Shown: positions 1-8,956, numbered from the stretch's first letter. The stretch is DNA of 64,000 bases from Chelatococcus sp. YT9 (GCF_018398315.1 NZ_JAHBRW010000001.1:1236001-1300000); one strand, 5' to 3'. The notes: generated by a model not told the origin, from the letters alone. Translations and numbers: made by a program.

Positions 1-915
1 TGCTTCCTCGACACGGCGGCGTTGTGCGACGTCGAGCGAGCCATGATGGAGCGCGATGGCGAGATTGTCGTCGTTGATATGCCAGAGCTCCTGGAACAAG
101 AACTCTGCCTGCATGCGAGTGTTCACGAACACAAGGCTGAGCTTGTGCGCACGGATGGCTGCATAGATCTCGCGCATCGCGTGGCCAGCGGTGTGACCGG
201 CGAGTGGCGGCGCCACCTGTGTCTCCAGGATGCCGATGTCCGGCTGCGCGCCGCCCTTGACCACGACAATATCGGGAGGCGCATCCCCCGGGAGATAGCG
301 GGCGAGCACCTCCGGCTCCCGCACCGTGGCGGAAAGCCCGACAGCGGTCAGACCTGGCGCGAGCTTTCCGAGCCGCGCCAGGCCGAGCGAGAGTAAATCA
401 CCCCGCTTGGAGGTTACGAGCGCGTGCAATTCATCAAGCACCACGCGCTTCAGGCTTGCGAAAAAGGCCTCGGACTCGCGGTGGGCAAGGAGAAGCGCCA
501 GTTGCTCCGGCGTCGTCAGCAGGATGTCCGGTGGCCGCTCGATCTGGCGGGCGCGCTTGTGGGCAGGCGTATCGCCGGTGCGCGTCTCGATCCTGACCGG
601 CAGCCCCATCTCGCGCGCCGGTGTCTCCAGATTGCGGGCGACGTCGACCGCCAGAGCCTTCAGTGGCGAGATGTAGAGCGTGTGCACGCCGCGCGAGAGG
701 TCCGGATGTCGGCTGCGCGCGGTGAGCTCGACGAGACTCGGCAGAAAGCCGGCCAACGTCTTGCCGGCGCCGGTTGGTGCAACCAGCAGCGCCGATCGGC
801 CGGCCTCTGCCTTGGCCAAAAGTTCGAGCTGATGGACGCGCGGTGTCCAGCCCCGGGCGGCGAACCAGCCGGCAAAAGGCTCCGGCAAAGGGAATATGGG
901 CGGCGCATCGGGCAC
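1..915 (-). CDS. Ligase-associated DEXH box helicase (Lhr-like), C-terminus beyond the window
   Basis: This is the first 305 codons of an SF2 DNA helicase that runs off the left edge. A P-loop (APTGAGKT, residues about 46-53), a DELH box (161-164) and an SAT motif (195-197) are visible in the right order, and the N-terminus reads like the ligase-associated Lhr helicases. These are thought to act with a dedicated ATP-dependent ligase and MBL exonuclease in DNA damage repair, and both partners lie divergently next door. The start is a GTG; an in-frame TAG lies four codons upstream, so no earlier start is possible except the intervening ATT. About two thirds of the protein, including most of the second RecA domain, should lie outside the window. 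Confidence 0.88.
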   Translation of the reverse strand, partial: MPDAPPIFPLPEPFAGWFAARGWTPRVHQLELLAKAEAGRSALLVAPTGAGKTLAGFLPSLVELTARSRHPDLSRGVHTLYISPLKALAVDVARNLETPAREMGLPVRIETRTGDTPAHKRARQIERPPDILLTTPEQLALLLAHRESEAFFASLKRVVLDELHALVTSKRGDLLSLGLARLGKLAPGLTAVGLSATVREPEVLARYLPGDAPPDIVVVKGGAQPDIGILETQVAPPLAGHTAGHAMREIYAAIRAHKLSLVFVNTRMQAEFLFQELWHINDDNLAIALHHGSLDVAQRRRVEEA

Positions 916-1316
916 GGAGCCAATCTAGTGCATTGCGCTGAAAAGTGTATGCGGATTTGACGGATCTGGCCTCCATTGGACGCCGCCCTGATCCCTCTCC
1001 TCCAGGGGAGGGGGCGCCGCAGGCACCGCGTGGGGGGCCGGACGGCTGACCCCGGCCGGAGAACGGCGACAGCCGCATGGCCAGCACAGCATCGCTCTCT
1101 GCCTCGTTGCGCGCCCACCCGACCTCGCTGCGCGAGGCCACCCTCCCCTTGAAGGGAGGGATCAGCGGCAGCGGTTCCCTCGTGTCATTCCCGGCGAGAC
1201 GAAGCGTCGGAGCGGGAAACCAGGGCTGTCTTTTCAAAAGCGCTTCTCTCGACATGTATGCGACAATCACCCCTGCCCCTGTGCATGGCCGCAGAAAGAC
1301 TTATCTTTCGGGGAGC
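916..1316. other. Intergenic region between divergent repair genes
   Basis: This 401-bp gap separates the helicase start from the exonuclease start. It holds a repeat element with inverted ends (listed separately) and presumably both promoters. An open frame runs upstream from the exonuclease through the repeat, but its translation has no family character, so I read it as non-coding. Confidence 0.6.
989..1164. repeat. Palindrome-ended repeat element, copy 1 (intergenic)
   Basis: The left end starts TGATCCCTC and continues into a CCTCCAGGGGAGGG hairpin; the right end carries CCCTCCCCTTGAAGGGAGGG and closes with GAGGGATCA. The two ends are inverted repeats of each other, with a few mismatches over about 24 bases. 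The same ends, plus a shared CGCTGCGCGA internal arm, occur in the ligase gene 1.5 kb away. The layout looks like a small non-autonomous, REP- or MITE-like element. Confidence 0.65.
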
Positions 1317-2393
1317 ATGCGCCCCACCGATCTTCTCACGCTCACGCCCGAAGGGCTTTATTGTCCGCCTGGCAACTTCCACATCGATCCGCTGCGGCCG
1401 GTGCCGCGAGCGTTGATCACTCATGGCCATTCCGACCATGCCCGGCCAGGTCATGGCGCTGTGCTCGCCACGACGGAGACGCTCGCCATCATGGCGGTGC
1501 GGTGCGGCGAGGGGTTCTGCGGCACGCGGCAGGCGGCCGTGCTGGGCGAACCGATGCGGCTCGGTGGCGTCACCGTCACCTTCCATCCGGCAGGTCATGT
1601 GCTCGGATCCGCCCAGATCCTCATCGAGGCAGGCGGTTGCCGCATCGTCAATTCGGGCGACTACAAGCGCGAGCCGGATCCGACTTGCACCGCTTTTGAA
1701 CCGATCGCCTGCGATGTTTTCATCACCGAGGCGACCTTCGGCCTACCCGTGTTCCGCCATCCGCCGACGCGCGACGAAGTAGCGAAACTGCTCGATTCAG
1801 TCGCCCTGTTTCCAGAGCGCAGCCATCTCGTCGGCGCCTACTCGTTGGGTAAGGCGCAGCGGCTCGTCGCCCTCCTGCGTGAGGCGGGACACGATGCGCC
1901 GGTCTATATCCACGGCGCCATGGAACGGCTGATGGCTCTCTATGAGACGTTGGGCGTCCCTTTGGGTGATATCCGCAAGGTCCCTCTCGCCGAGGAAGCT
2001 GGCCGCGGCACCTTCGCGGGTTCGATCATCCTCTGCCCGCCGAGCGCGACGCAGGAAATCTGGTCGCGCCGCTTTGCCGATCCGGTCACTGCCTTCGCCT
2101 CAGGCTGGATGCGGGTGCGGGCCAGAGCACGTCAACGCGGCGTGGAGCTGCCGCTGGTGGTCTCCGACCACGCCGATTGGGAGGATCTCTGCACCACCAT
2201 CTGCGAGACCGGCGCCTCTGAGATCTGGGTCACTCATGGCGAGGCCGACGCCTTGGTCCACTGGTGCACGACCCGTGGCCTCAAGGCAAAGCCTCTGCAC
2301 ATGCTTGGCTATGGCGACGACGAGGAGGCGGCCGCAGCCGAGAACGAGATGCCGATTGCGAGCGAAGGAGCGACGGAGGGCAAAACGCCATGA
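1317..2393 (+). CDS. Ligase-associated DNA damage response exonuclease (MBL fold)
   Basis: A 358-residue metallo-beta-lactamase/beta-CASP-like nuclease. The metal-binding HGHSDH motif is at residues 36-41, followed by conserved FHPAGHVLGS and NSGDYKRE stretches and a late THGE segment. The family is the exonuclease partner of the ATP-dependent ligase and Lhr-like helicase in a DNA repair module, and both are adjacent here. I chose the ATG preceded by GGGGAGC rather than the longer in-frame start 80 codons upstream, because the extra segment is translated from the intergenic repeat and resembles nothing. The stop overlaps the ligase start (ATGA), so the two are translationally coupled. Confidence 0.9.
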   Translation: MRPTDLLTLTPEGLYCPPGNFHIDPLRPVPRALITHGHSDHARPGHGAVLATTETLAIMAVRCGEGFCGTRQAAVLGEPMRLGGVTVTFHPAGHVLGSAQILIEAGGCRIVNSGDYKREPDPTCTAFEPIACDVFITEATFGLPVFRHPPTRDEVAKLLDSVALFPERSHLVGAYSLGKAQRLVALLREAGHDAPVYIHGAMERLMALYETLGVPLGDIRKVPLAEEAGRGTFAGSIILCPPSATQEIWSRRFADPVTAFASGWMRVRARARQRGVELPLVVSDHADWEDLCTTICETGASEIWVTHGEADALVHWCTTRGLKAKPLHMLGYGDDEEAAAAENEMPIASEGATEGKTP

Positions 2394-4198
2394 ACCGCTT
2401 CGCCGAGCTGCTCGATCGCCTCTCCTATGAGCCACGCCGCAATGCCAAGCTCAGGCTGATGAGCGCCTATTTTCGCGAGACGCCTGATCCTGAACGTGGC
2501 TTCGCGCTCGCTGCGCTGACCGGCGCGCTCTCCTTCGCCAACGCAAAGCCCGGCGTCATTCGGTCCTTGATTGCCGAGCGCACGGATCCCGTTTTGTTCG
2601 CCCTGTCCTACGACTACGTCGGCGATCTCTCGGAAACCGTCGCCCTGATGTGGCCGGGGCCTGTCCCGGCTGGCATGGCGGCCATCGATCCCTCCCCTCA
2701 AGGGGAGGGTGGATCCGCGCGCAGCGCGGAGACGGGAGGGGGCGCCCCAGCCCCTCCGCTGCGCGAAGGGCCCTCCCGTGAAGGGGAGGGATCTTCGAGC
2801 CTTCCCACAAGTGGCCACAATCATCCGCCGGCTCCAACCTTGACCGAAGTCGTCGAGGCGCTCACGGCGACGCTGAAGCCCGACCTGCCGCCCCTCGTCG
2901 CCGGCTGGCTCGATGGTCTCGACGAGACAGGGCGCTGGGCCCTGCTCAAGCTCATTACAGGCGGCCTGCGCGTCGGCGTGTCCGCGCGACTTGCCAAGAC
3001 GGCGGTGGCAGAACTCGGCGCTCTCGAGGCGGACGATATCGAGGAGGTCTGGCACGGACTGGAGGCGCCGTACGAGGCCTTGTTCGCCTGGGTCGAAGGG
3101 CGCGGCGATAAGCCGGAAGCCACATCGGCGGTTCCCTTTCGCCCACCGATGCTGGCGCACGCGCTCGAGGAAGTGGACATCGACAAGCTCGATCCCGCCG
3201 ATTTCTCCGCCGAGTGGAAATGGGACGGAATCCGCATCCAGGCCGTGGCCGGCACGAGCCGCGGGCGGAACGACGCCCATCGCCAGGTGCGGCTCTATAC
3301 ACGCACGGGCGAGGATATTTCGGGTGCCTTTCCCGATCTCGTCGGAGCAATCCTCGCCGACGCCGGGTTCGACGGCGCCATCGATGGCGAGTTGCTCATC
3401 ATGCGAGGCGGGCTCGTGCAGAGCTTCAACGTGTTGCAGCAGCGGCTCAACCGGAAGTCGGTCACGCCGAAGCTGGTGGCGGAATATCCCGCCCATATCC
3501 GCGCCTATGATCTCCTGGCGGAAGCGGGGGAGGATCTGCGTGCGCTGCCGTTCAGCGAGCGCCGGCAGCGGCTCGAACGCTTCGTGCGCCGCCTTTCCGG
3601 CACCCGCATCGATTTGTCTCCTCTCGTCGTGGCGGCGAACTGGGACGCTCTGGCGGCGGCACGGATGGATCCCGCCTCCGCTGGTGGCGGCGCGGATGCT
3701 GCTGCCATCGAAGGCTTGATGCTGAAGCGCCATGACAGCACTTATGTACCCGGCCGTCCCAAGGGGCCCTGGTTCAAGTGGAAGCGCGATCCGCATACGG
3801 TGGATGCTGTCCTGATGTATGCTCAGCGCGGGCACGGCAAGCGATCCTCGCTTTATTCGGACTACACCTTCGGCGTGTGGCGCGGACCGGAAGGCGAGGA
3901 AGAGCTGGTACCGGTCGGCAAAGCCTATTTCGGCTTCACCGACGAGGAACTCACCAAGCTCGACCGCTTCGTGCGCCAGTCCACCGTCAATCGTTTCGGC
4001 CCCGTACGGGAGGTCGTACATGCACGCGACAGCGGATTGGTCCTGGAGGTTGCCTTCGAGGGCCTGCAATCGTCACCACGCCACAAATCCGGTATCGCCA
4101 TGCGCTTTCCGCGCATAAGCCGCATCCGCTGGGACAAGCCGCCGCGGGAAGCGGACCGCATCGAGTTCCTTGAAGCCTTGCTCAGAGGCAAAGATTAG
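2390..4198 (+). CDS. ATP-dependent DNA ligase (cisplatin damage response type)
   Basis: A 602-residue ATP-dependent DNA ligase of the type found with the helicase and exonuclease in this locus. The N-terminal DNA-binding domain (MNRFAELLDRL...) precedes the nucleotidyltransferase motif KWDG, with the adenylated lysine at residue 277, then an ELLIMRGG segment, a GLMLKRHDSTYVPGR stretch and a C-terminal OB domain. The start overlaps the exonuclease stop by four bases. Residues about 100-135 are low-complexity Pro/Gly/Glu/Arg sequence encoded by an inserted palindromic repeat that keeps the frame; it falls between the first part of the N-terminal domain and the rest. If this region is a surface loop the enzyme may be unaffected. 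Ligase identity is firm. Confidence 0.93.
   Translation: MNRFAELLDRLSYEPRRNAKLRLMSAYFRETPDPERGFALAALTGALSFANAKPGVIRSLIAERTDPVLFALSYDYVGDLSETVALMWPGPVPAGMAAIDPSPQGEGGSARSAETGGGAPAPPLREGPSREGEGSSSLPTSGHNHPPAPTLTEVVEALTATLKPDLPPLVAGWLDGLDETGRWALLKLITGGLRVGVSARLAKTAVAELGALEADDIEEVWHGLEAPYEALFAWVEGRGDKPEATSAVPFRPPMLAHALEEVDIDKLDPADFSAEWKWDGIRIQAVAGTSRGRNDAHRQVRLYTRTGEDISGAFPDLVGAILADAGFDGAIDGELLIMRGGLVQSFNVLQQRLNRKSVTPKLVAEYPAHIRAYDLLAEAGEDLRALPFSERRQRLERFVRRLSGTRIDLSPLVVAANWDALAAARMDPASAGGGADAAAIEGLMLKRHDSTYVPGRPKGPWFKWKRDPHTVDAVLMYAQRGHGKRSSLYSDYTFGVWRGPEGEEELVPVGKAYFGFTDEELTKLDRFVRQSTVNRFGPVREVVHARDSGLVLEVAFEGLQSSPRHKSGIAMRFPRISRIRWDKPPREADRIEFLEALLRGKD
2687..2793. repeat. Palindrome-ended repeat element, copy 2 (inside ligase CDS)
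   Basis: This 107-bp element begins GATCCCTCCCCTCAAGGGGA and ends with the inverted counterpart CCCGTGAAGGGGAGGGATC. It shares ends and the CGCTGCGCGA arm with the copy upstream of the exonuclease. Within the ligase it is read through without a stop and adds roughly 35 residues rich in Pro, Gly, Ser, Arg and Glu. Confidence 0.7.
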
Positions 4199-4241
4199 GG
4201 CAAGGACACTGTCCTATCGGATGGGGGATCGCGAAATTATC

Positions 4242-4260
4242 CCAATTTTTTGGTTTTTTT
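4242..4260 (+). terminator. Weak terminator-like sequence after the ligase
   Basis: A short CCAA/TTGG stem with a T loop is followed by seven T residues. The stem is too short to be convincing alone, but the T tract sits about 45 bases after the ligase stop and nothing else marks the end of the transcript. Confidence 0.3.
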
Positions 4261-4284
4261 AGAGTTACTCTTGCGCCGCAAGGC

Positions 4285-4986
4285 GTGACGCGAAACAATG
4301 TGGCAAAATTCGGGAGGCCCATTCCATTGAACGATCAGCCATCTGTGCAGATCGTCATCGCAGATGACCACCCGCTTTATCGCGGGGCTTTGCAGCAAAC
4401 CATTACGACGCTGATGCCTCAGGCGACGGTGATCGACGTCGGCACTTTTGATGACGCGGTTGCGGTCCTGGCGGAAAAAGGCGACGTCGATCTTGTCTTG
4501 CTCGATCTCGCCATTCCCGGAGCACAGCGCCTGTCCGGCTTGATGTATCTTCGTGCACAGCATCCCGGCACCCCGGTCGTCATCGTGTCCGGCAACGACG
4601 ACAGAACGGTCATTCGCGGCTGCATGGACTGTGGCGCCTCAGGATTTATCCCTAAGTCTCTCGGCGTCGCGAGCATCGGCGAGGCCGTGCGTTCCGTCCT
4701 CGCGGGACACACCTGGGTCCCGCCGGATATAGACCTTTCAACGGCCGGTGACGCGGCGCTGAGCGATGCTGCTAAACGCCTTTCCCGCCTCACGCCACAG
4801 CAGTTGCGTGTCCTCATGATGCTGACGGAGGGGCTGCTCAACAAGCAGATCGCCTATGAGCTCAGCGTGTCCGAGGCCACTGTGAAGGCTCATGTCTCCG
4901 CGATCCTGCAGAAGCTCGGCGTCGAGAGCCGCACGCAGGCCGTCATCCTGGCCGGCAGGGTTACCGGGACGGGAACCGCCGCCTGA
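4285..4986 (+). CDS. Two-component response regulator, LuxR/NarL type (orphan)
   Basis: A 233-residue protein with an N-terminal receiver domain (acidic pair in IADDHP, phospho-acceptor aspartate D74 in LLDLAIPG, conserved lysine K124 in IPKSL) and a C-terminal GerE/LuxR helix-turn-helix (about 169-208, NKQIAYELSVSEATVKAH). It should bind DNA after phosphorylation. No histidine kinase gene is nearby, so the partner and targets are unknown. A TTG at 4327 is an alternative start that would remove 14 poorly conserved residues. Confidence 0.88.
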   Translation: MTRNNVAKFGRPIPLNDQPSVQIVIADDHPLYRGALQQTITTLMPQATVIDVGTFDDAVAVLAEKGDVDLVLLDLAIPGAQRLSGLMYLRAQHPGTPVVIVSGNDDRTVIRGCMDCGASGFIPKSLGVASIGEAVRSVLAGHTWVPPDIDLSTAGDAALSDAAKRLSRLTPQQLRVLMMLTEGLLNKQIAYELSVSEATVKAHVSAILQKLGVESRTQAVILAGRVTGTGTAA

Positions 4987-5080
4987 GAGCGGCCCCTCCC
5001 TGTCATTCTCTGAGGGACCTGCCGGCACCTGTAAGAACCGATTGCCCCGGTCTACGCGGTCTTCTATGCAGCCGGAGAAC

Positions 5081-6022
5081 CTAGAACTCCGCCAGAAAAG
5101 CTTCGCTGCGGCTCAGGGCCCTTTCGGTCAGGGCGCTTGGGAAGCCGATGAAGACATGACATCCGCCGGGGTAGACCGCGAGTTCCGCGCGATTGCCGGC
5201 CGCTGTCCAGCGCGCGCTCATGAACAGGCTGTCGTCGAGCAACGCGTCGCGGGTACCGATGGTGAAAATCGCCGGGGGCAGGCCACGGAGATCGCCGTAA
5301 AGCGGTGAGATGTCGGGGGCCCGCAGATCTCCGCCGTTGCGCAAGAAGTTCTGGACGAAGAGATGAATGTCGAGCGTCCGCAAAATCAGCTTGTCTTCGC
5401 CGAACTGCCGGGCGCTCGGAGTCATCCCGAGGTCGAAGGCTCCAGCCACGAGATTGGCGGCGCGGAAGGGCGTGAGCCGATGTCGGTCGCGGAGGCGCAG
5501 CAAGGTCACGACAGACAGATGCGCGCCCGCCGATTCCCCGCCGATGAACAATCGCTCCGTGCCGAAGCGGTCCTTGGCTTCCCGCACGAGCCAGAGCGCC
5601 GCCGCCTCGCAATCGTCAGGCGCGGCGGGATAGGGATGCTCAGGCGCGAGCCGGTATTCGACGGAAACACACGCCAGTCCCGCTTTCTCGACCCAGCGCT
5701 CGAGACGGCCATCCTGCAGGTCCGCCCCACCGAACGTCCACCCTCCGCCATGGACATGGAAATAGACACCGCGCGGTTGCTGCGGCGCGATGATCCGGAG
5801 CGCGAGAGGACCACCCGGCCCGGGGATCGTCACGGTCTCGGCGCGCGGGCTTTTTGGCGCCAGGGGGAAGGCCCCGATGCCTTTGGCGCGCATGTCGCGA
5901 ATGACGGCCGGCGGCAGGCTCCACTGGTCTGGAGCCAAGTCGGCATTGGCGATGATCGTGGCATTGAGCGCCGCCGTCTCGGGGTCAACGGCGGCAGGAT
6001 CGAACAGGGCAGGATCAAGCAT
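5081..6022 (-). CDS. Alpha/beta hydrolase, hormone-sensitive-lipase family
   Basis: A 313-residue esterase/lipase-type hydrolase. The oxyanion-hole HGGGW motif is at 91-95, the nucleophile elbow GESAG at 162-166 (Ser164), an acid candidate in GTRDALLDD (259 or 263) and the catalytic His at 289 (GGCHVF). The layout is that of HSL-family carboxylesterases; the substrate cannot be told. I chose the start MLDPALFDP; a longer frame adds 38 Cys/Arg-rich residues without family character. It is transcribed away from the DUF6460 gene, which starts 47 bases upstream on the other strand. Confidence 0.88.
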   Translation of the reverse strand: MLDPALFDPAAVDPETAALNATIIANADLAPDQWSLPPAVIRDMRAKGIGAFPLAPKSPRAETVTIPGPGGPLALRIIAPQQPRGVYFHVHGGGWTFGGADLQDGRLERWVEKAGLACVSVEYRLAPEHPYPAAPDDCEAAALWLVREAKDRFGTERLFIGGESAGAHLSVVTLLRLRDRHRLTPFRAANLVAGAFDLGMTPSARQFGEDKLILRTLDIHLFVQNFLRNGGDLRAPDISPLYGDLRGLPPAIFTIGTRDALLDDSLFMSARWTAAGNRAELAVYPGGCHVFIGFPSALTERALSRSEAFLAEF

Positions 6023-6069
6023 GCGACAGACCGGTTGCGCTCGATGGACGGGCCTGCGATGAAACATCA

Positions 6070-6390
6070 ATGAGCGATTGTCGTCCAGCAGGCGGCAGCA
6101 TCGGCAACGGGAGCATGCGTATGGCCAATGGTTCACTGCAGCGTTTTCTCGGCGGTTCGCCGGGAGCGGTTCTGGTGCGGCTGGTCTTTCTGTCGATCCT
6201 TGTCGGCGCGCTCATGGCCTTTCTTGGGATCACGCCCTTCAGCCTGGTCGAAGGCATCGTCAGGTTCATCGATCGCATCTTCGGCCGAGGCCTGGAAACG
6301 CTGATGGAAGTCGGCCAATGGCTCGTCTACGGCGCCATCATCGTCGTGCCGATCTGGCTCCTGCTCCGCGTGACCAGCAGGGGGCGATAG
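6070..6390 (+). CDS. Small inner-membrane protein with DUF6460 domain
   Basis: A 106-residue protein with two hydrophobic segments: one after the [11 protein letters not shown] motif ([19 protein letters not shown]) and one near the C-terminus ([12 protein letters not shown]). The RFLGGSP signature followed by a short amphipathic stretch and a second membrane helix is what I recall for DUF6460 proteins of Hyphomicrobiales, whose function is not known. The start is uncertain: ATG codons at 6115 and 6121 would give a shorter N-terminus. Confidence 0.72.
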   Translation: MSDCRPAGGSIGNGSMRMANGSLQRFLGGSPGAVLVRLVFLSILVGALMAFLGITPFSLVEGIVRFIDRIFGRGLETLMEVGQWLVYGAIIVVPIWLLLRVTSRGR

Positions 6391-6404
6391 GCCCCCAGCG
6401 ATAG

Positions 6405-7487
6405 TCAGCCCGCGCGCGTCCAGGCGCTGGCGTCCTGGCCGACATGGTGGGCCAGCGTGCCTCCCTCGGCCGCGAGCCTGGCGATGAGGCCCTGCTGGAT
6501 GACGCCCACCAGCTCTAGGCCGTGATAAACCAGCGCGCTGTAGAGCTGCATCAATGTCGCGCCGGCGCGGATCTTCTGCCAAGCGGTCTCTGCAGATGAA
6601 ATGCCGCCGGCCGCGATCAACGGAAAGGCGCCCTCGACACGCAGGAAGGTCTCGGCAAGCATCCGCGTCGCGAGCGGAAACAGCGGCTGGCCGGAAAGGC
6701 CACCCGCCTCCGTCACCCGCGAATCCCGCAAGGTCGCGGGCCGGCTGATGGTGGTATTGCCGACGATCATGCCGTCGATGGCGCGGGCACGGGCCACCCT
6801 GACTATATCGTCGAGCTCGGCGAGGGTGACATCCGGCGCGATCTTGAGGATCACGGGGCGACGCGGGTCACTGGCGCCGTCGCGTGCCTCAAGCACGCGG
6901 GCGAGGAGATCATCCAGGGCGGCCGCCTGCTGGAGATCACGCAGTCCCGGCGTGTTGGGTGAGGAGATATTGACGGTGAAATAGCTGGCGTAAGGCGCGA
7001 AGGCCTTCACACCAGCCACGTAATCCGCCGCGCGATCGGCCGAGTCCTTATTGGCGCCGATATTGATGCCGACGATCGCCTCTGGGTGCGCCCTACCGCG
7101 TCGCGCTGCGAGCCGTGCCTCGGCGGCGGCATGGCCACCATTGTTGAAGCCGAGCCGGTTGATGACGCCCTGGTCGGCCGGCAACCGGAAAACACGGGGG
7201 CGCGGGTTGCCCTCCTGCGGCCGCGGGGTCAGCGTACCCGCCTCCACGAAGCCGAAGCCGAAGCCGAGCATCGCATCGGGCACCTCGGCGTTCTTGTCGA
7301 AGCCCGCGGCAAGGCCGACTGGGTTGGGAAAGCTCAAGCCGAAGGCCTCGACCTTGAGCTTCGGATCGCTCCGTGGTGGCCTCGCGGGCGGCAGCGCCGC
7401 CAATGCGCGGATGGTCAGGCGATGTGCCGTCTCGGCATCAAGCTGCGCCAGAAACGGCCGCGCGAGAGCGGCGAGCATCGACATCAT
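6405..7487 (-). CDS. pyrD: Dihydroorotate dehydrogenase (quinone), class 2
   Basis: A 360-residue enzyme that oxidises dihydroorotate to orotate in pyrimidine synthesis, passing electrons to membrane quinones. Class 2 character is shown by the N-terminal extension before the barrel, the [14 protein letters not shown] motif (55-68), INRLGFNN, and [11 protein letters not shown] (173-183) with the serine base of the class 2 enzymes, followed by the FMN-binding LIAAGGIS. Its start overlaps the DUF952 stop by four bases (ATGA), so the two are co-translated. The next pyrimidine gene, pyrE, is also in the window but separate. Confidence 0.96.
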   Translation of the reverse strand: MMSMLAALARPFLAQLDAETAHRLTIRALAALPPARPPRSDPKLKVEAFGLSFPNPVGLAAGFDKNAEVPDAMLGFGFGFVEAGTLTPRPQEGNPRPRVFRLPADQGVINRLGFNNGGHAAAEARLAARRGRAHPEAIVGINIGANKDSADRAADYVAGVKAFAPYASYFTVNISSPNTPGLRDLQQAAALDDLLARVLEARDGASDPRRPVILKIAPDVTLAELDDIVRVARARAIDGMIVGNTTISRPATLRDSRVTEAGGLSGQPLFPLATRMLAETFLRVEGAFPLIAAGGISSAETAWQKIRAGATLMQLYSALVYHGLELVGVIQQGLIARLAAEGGTLAHHVGQDASAWTRAG

Positions 7488-7843
7488 GGGATTTCTTCCG
7501 GAAAGACATGCCCGCCATCGGCAGCGAGGGGCAGCGGCACGACGCGGCGCACCGCCGACAACGGCAGGGTGGCGTAAAGATGCGGAAAGAGGTCGCCCCC
7601 GCGTGACGGCTCAAAGCGCAGCGCAGCGCCAAGCGCGGCGGGATCGGTGGCGACCAGCAGAAGACCCTGCTGCCCGGCGAAGTGGCGGCGAGCGGTCTCG
7701 CGAACCTGCGCTGCCGTCGAGAAATGGATGAAGCCGTCGGCGTGATCCACCGGCGCGCCCGCGAAGACACCGTTACGCTCAGCCTCTCGCCACAAGGTCT
7801 CCGGGCAAATCTTGTAGATGCAGGATTCGTCGATGGTGGACAC
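7484..7843 (-). CDS. DUF952 domain protein
   Basis: A 119-residue protein with the DUF952 pattern: YKICP near the start, [13 protein letters not shown] (residues about 35-47), [14 protein letters not shown], and a Phe-Pro-His-Leu-Tyr stretch before the C-terminus. The biochemical role of the family is unknown, although the fold is related to ADP-ribose-handling enzymes. It is the first gene of a two-gene operon with pyrD, an arrangement I recall from other alphaproteobacteria. Confidence 0.85.
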   Translation of the reverse strand: MSTIDESCIYKICPETLWREAERNGVFAGAPVDHADGFIHFSTAAQVRETARRHFAGQQGLLLVATDPAALGAALRFEPSRGGDLFPHLYATLPLSAVRRVVPLPLAADGGHVFPEEIP

Positions 7844-8149
7844 AGGCGTCGCCTCCTCATCAGGTGGGTAGGGCAGGCGCGGTTAGAGATCAACCCGCTC
7901 AGTGCAGATCCGACTGCGCCGCAGGGGCGCTGATGCGTGGGATCAGGGCATCGCAACGTCGAGCTTCCTTCGTGAATTTCGGGATCAGGAGGCTTTTGGG
8001 GCGCCAGCGCGTTACCAGAAGTCCCGAGGCCTGGCGCCTCCCCCCCCCACACCAGGTTGAAGGTAGCCCCCGCTGCAACGGCCGGGAGCCGCCTGCCCTC
8101 TTGCAAAAAGGCATATTATCCTATAGTAAGGGAATTATCCTAGCCTTAC
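7844..8149. other. Intergenic region between DUF952 and the S24 regulator
   Basis: This divergent spacer contains a long C run near 8040 and, in its last 50 bases, an AT-rich segment with two direct repeats (listed separately). No gene-like frame was seen. Confidence 0.5.
8115..8142 (+). promoter_or_regulatory. Direct repeats ATTATCCTA upstream of the S24 regulator
   Basis: ATTATCCTA occurs twice (8115-8123 and 8134-8142) with 19 bases from start to start, about two helical turns, within a locally AT-rich stretch. The second copy ends eight bases before the ATG of a LexA-like regulator, so an autoregulatory operator is a reasonable guess. Confidence 0.4.
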
Positions 8150-8794
8150 ATGAAAGCCGCTTCGATGCTCTCGCATGATCAGATCTGGTCAGCCGTCGAT
8201 GGGCTCGCGGCACGTTATGGCCTCTCGCCTTCCGGTCTTGCCCGCAAGGCCGGGCTTGATCCGACGTCCTTCAACCGGTCCAAGCGCATCGGCCCGGACG
8301 GCCGCTTGCGCTGGCCTTCGACGGAATCGATTGCCAAGATCCTCGAAGCGACGGGGGCCTCCCTTGACGAATTTATGGCGAGCCTGGAGCGTGGCGGGCG
8401 CCGCGCTCCGCGCGGGCTGCCGCTCATCGGCTTCGCGCAGGCTGGCCATGGCGGCTATTTCGACGACGGCGGCTTCCCTGTCGGCACCGGCTGGGACGAG
8501 GTCGCCTTCCCGGACATGGGTGATGATCGGTTCTATGCGCTGGAGATTTCCGGCGAATCCATGCTGCCGCTTTATCGCGACGGCGATGTCATCATCGTTT
8601 CGCCCACAGCGGCACCACGCCGGGGCGACCGGGTGGTGGTGCGCACGACCGATGGCGAGGTGATGGTGAAAGAGCTCAAACGCCGCACGGTGAAGACCGT
8701 CGAGCTGCGCTCCCTCAACCCCGACCACGCCGACCGCGTGCTGTCACTCGCGGACGTCTCATGGATGGCGCGCGTGATGTGGGCGAGCCAGTAG
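8150..8794 (+). CDS. LexA-like transcriptional regulator with S24 peptidase domain
   Basis: A 214-residue protein with an N-terminal helix-turn-helix (about 12-75, GLSPSGLARKAGLDPTSFNR) and a C-terminal S24 domain. The GESM motif places the serine at 137, and a lysine lies 37 residues later (K174), the LexA spacing. The usual Ala-Gly cleavage site may be the AG in FAQAGHGG (98-99). It resembles phage-CI/LexA-type repressors common in Hyphomicrobiales chromosomes; whether it self-cleaves is unknown. An ATG five codons in (8165) is an alternative start. Confidence 0.88.
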   Translation: MKAASMLSHDQIWSAVDGLAARYGLSPSGLARKAGLDPTSFNRSKRIGPDGRLRWPSTESIAKILEATGASLDEFMASLERGGRRAPRGLPLIGFAQAGHGGYFDDGGFPVGTGWDEVAFPDMGDDRFYALEISGESMLPLYRDGDVIIVSPTAAPRRGDRVVVRTTDGEVMVKELKRRTVKTVELRSLNPDHADRVLSLADVSWMARVMWASQ

Positions 8795-8913
8795 CGCGCC
8801 ACACAACTTTGAGCCGTGGGTTTGATGCTCGCGCATGCTTTGAGATGAAAGCGTACAGCGTCGTGAGACGATCTGAGGGATCGCGGCCGCGACACACGTC
8901 ACCTGCTGCAAAG

Positions 8914-8946
8914 GACGAGCGGCGCCATTCATGGCCGCCGCTCGTC
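8914..8946. terminator. Long hairpin between convergent genes
   Basis: GACGAGCGGCG pairs with CGCCGCTCGTC (one base offset in the upper stem), and the inner GCCAT/ATGGC can extend the stem. TTCTTCG follows on the plus strand. It lies between the ends of the S24 regulator and lysS and could stop transcription from both sides, although the T tracts are poor. Confidence 0.55.
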
Positions 8947-8956
8947 TTCTTCGTTC

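Noticed and set aside
434-1270. A 278-residue minus-strand frame over the helicase start and the upstream gap
   Set aside because: It is out of frame with the helicase motifs and crosses the repeat element.
2309-4069. A 586-residue minus-strand frame opposite the ligase
   Set aside because: Antisense shadow over a gene with clear ligase motifs.
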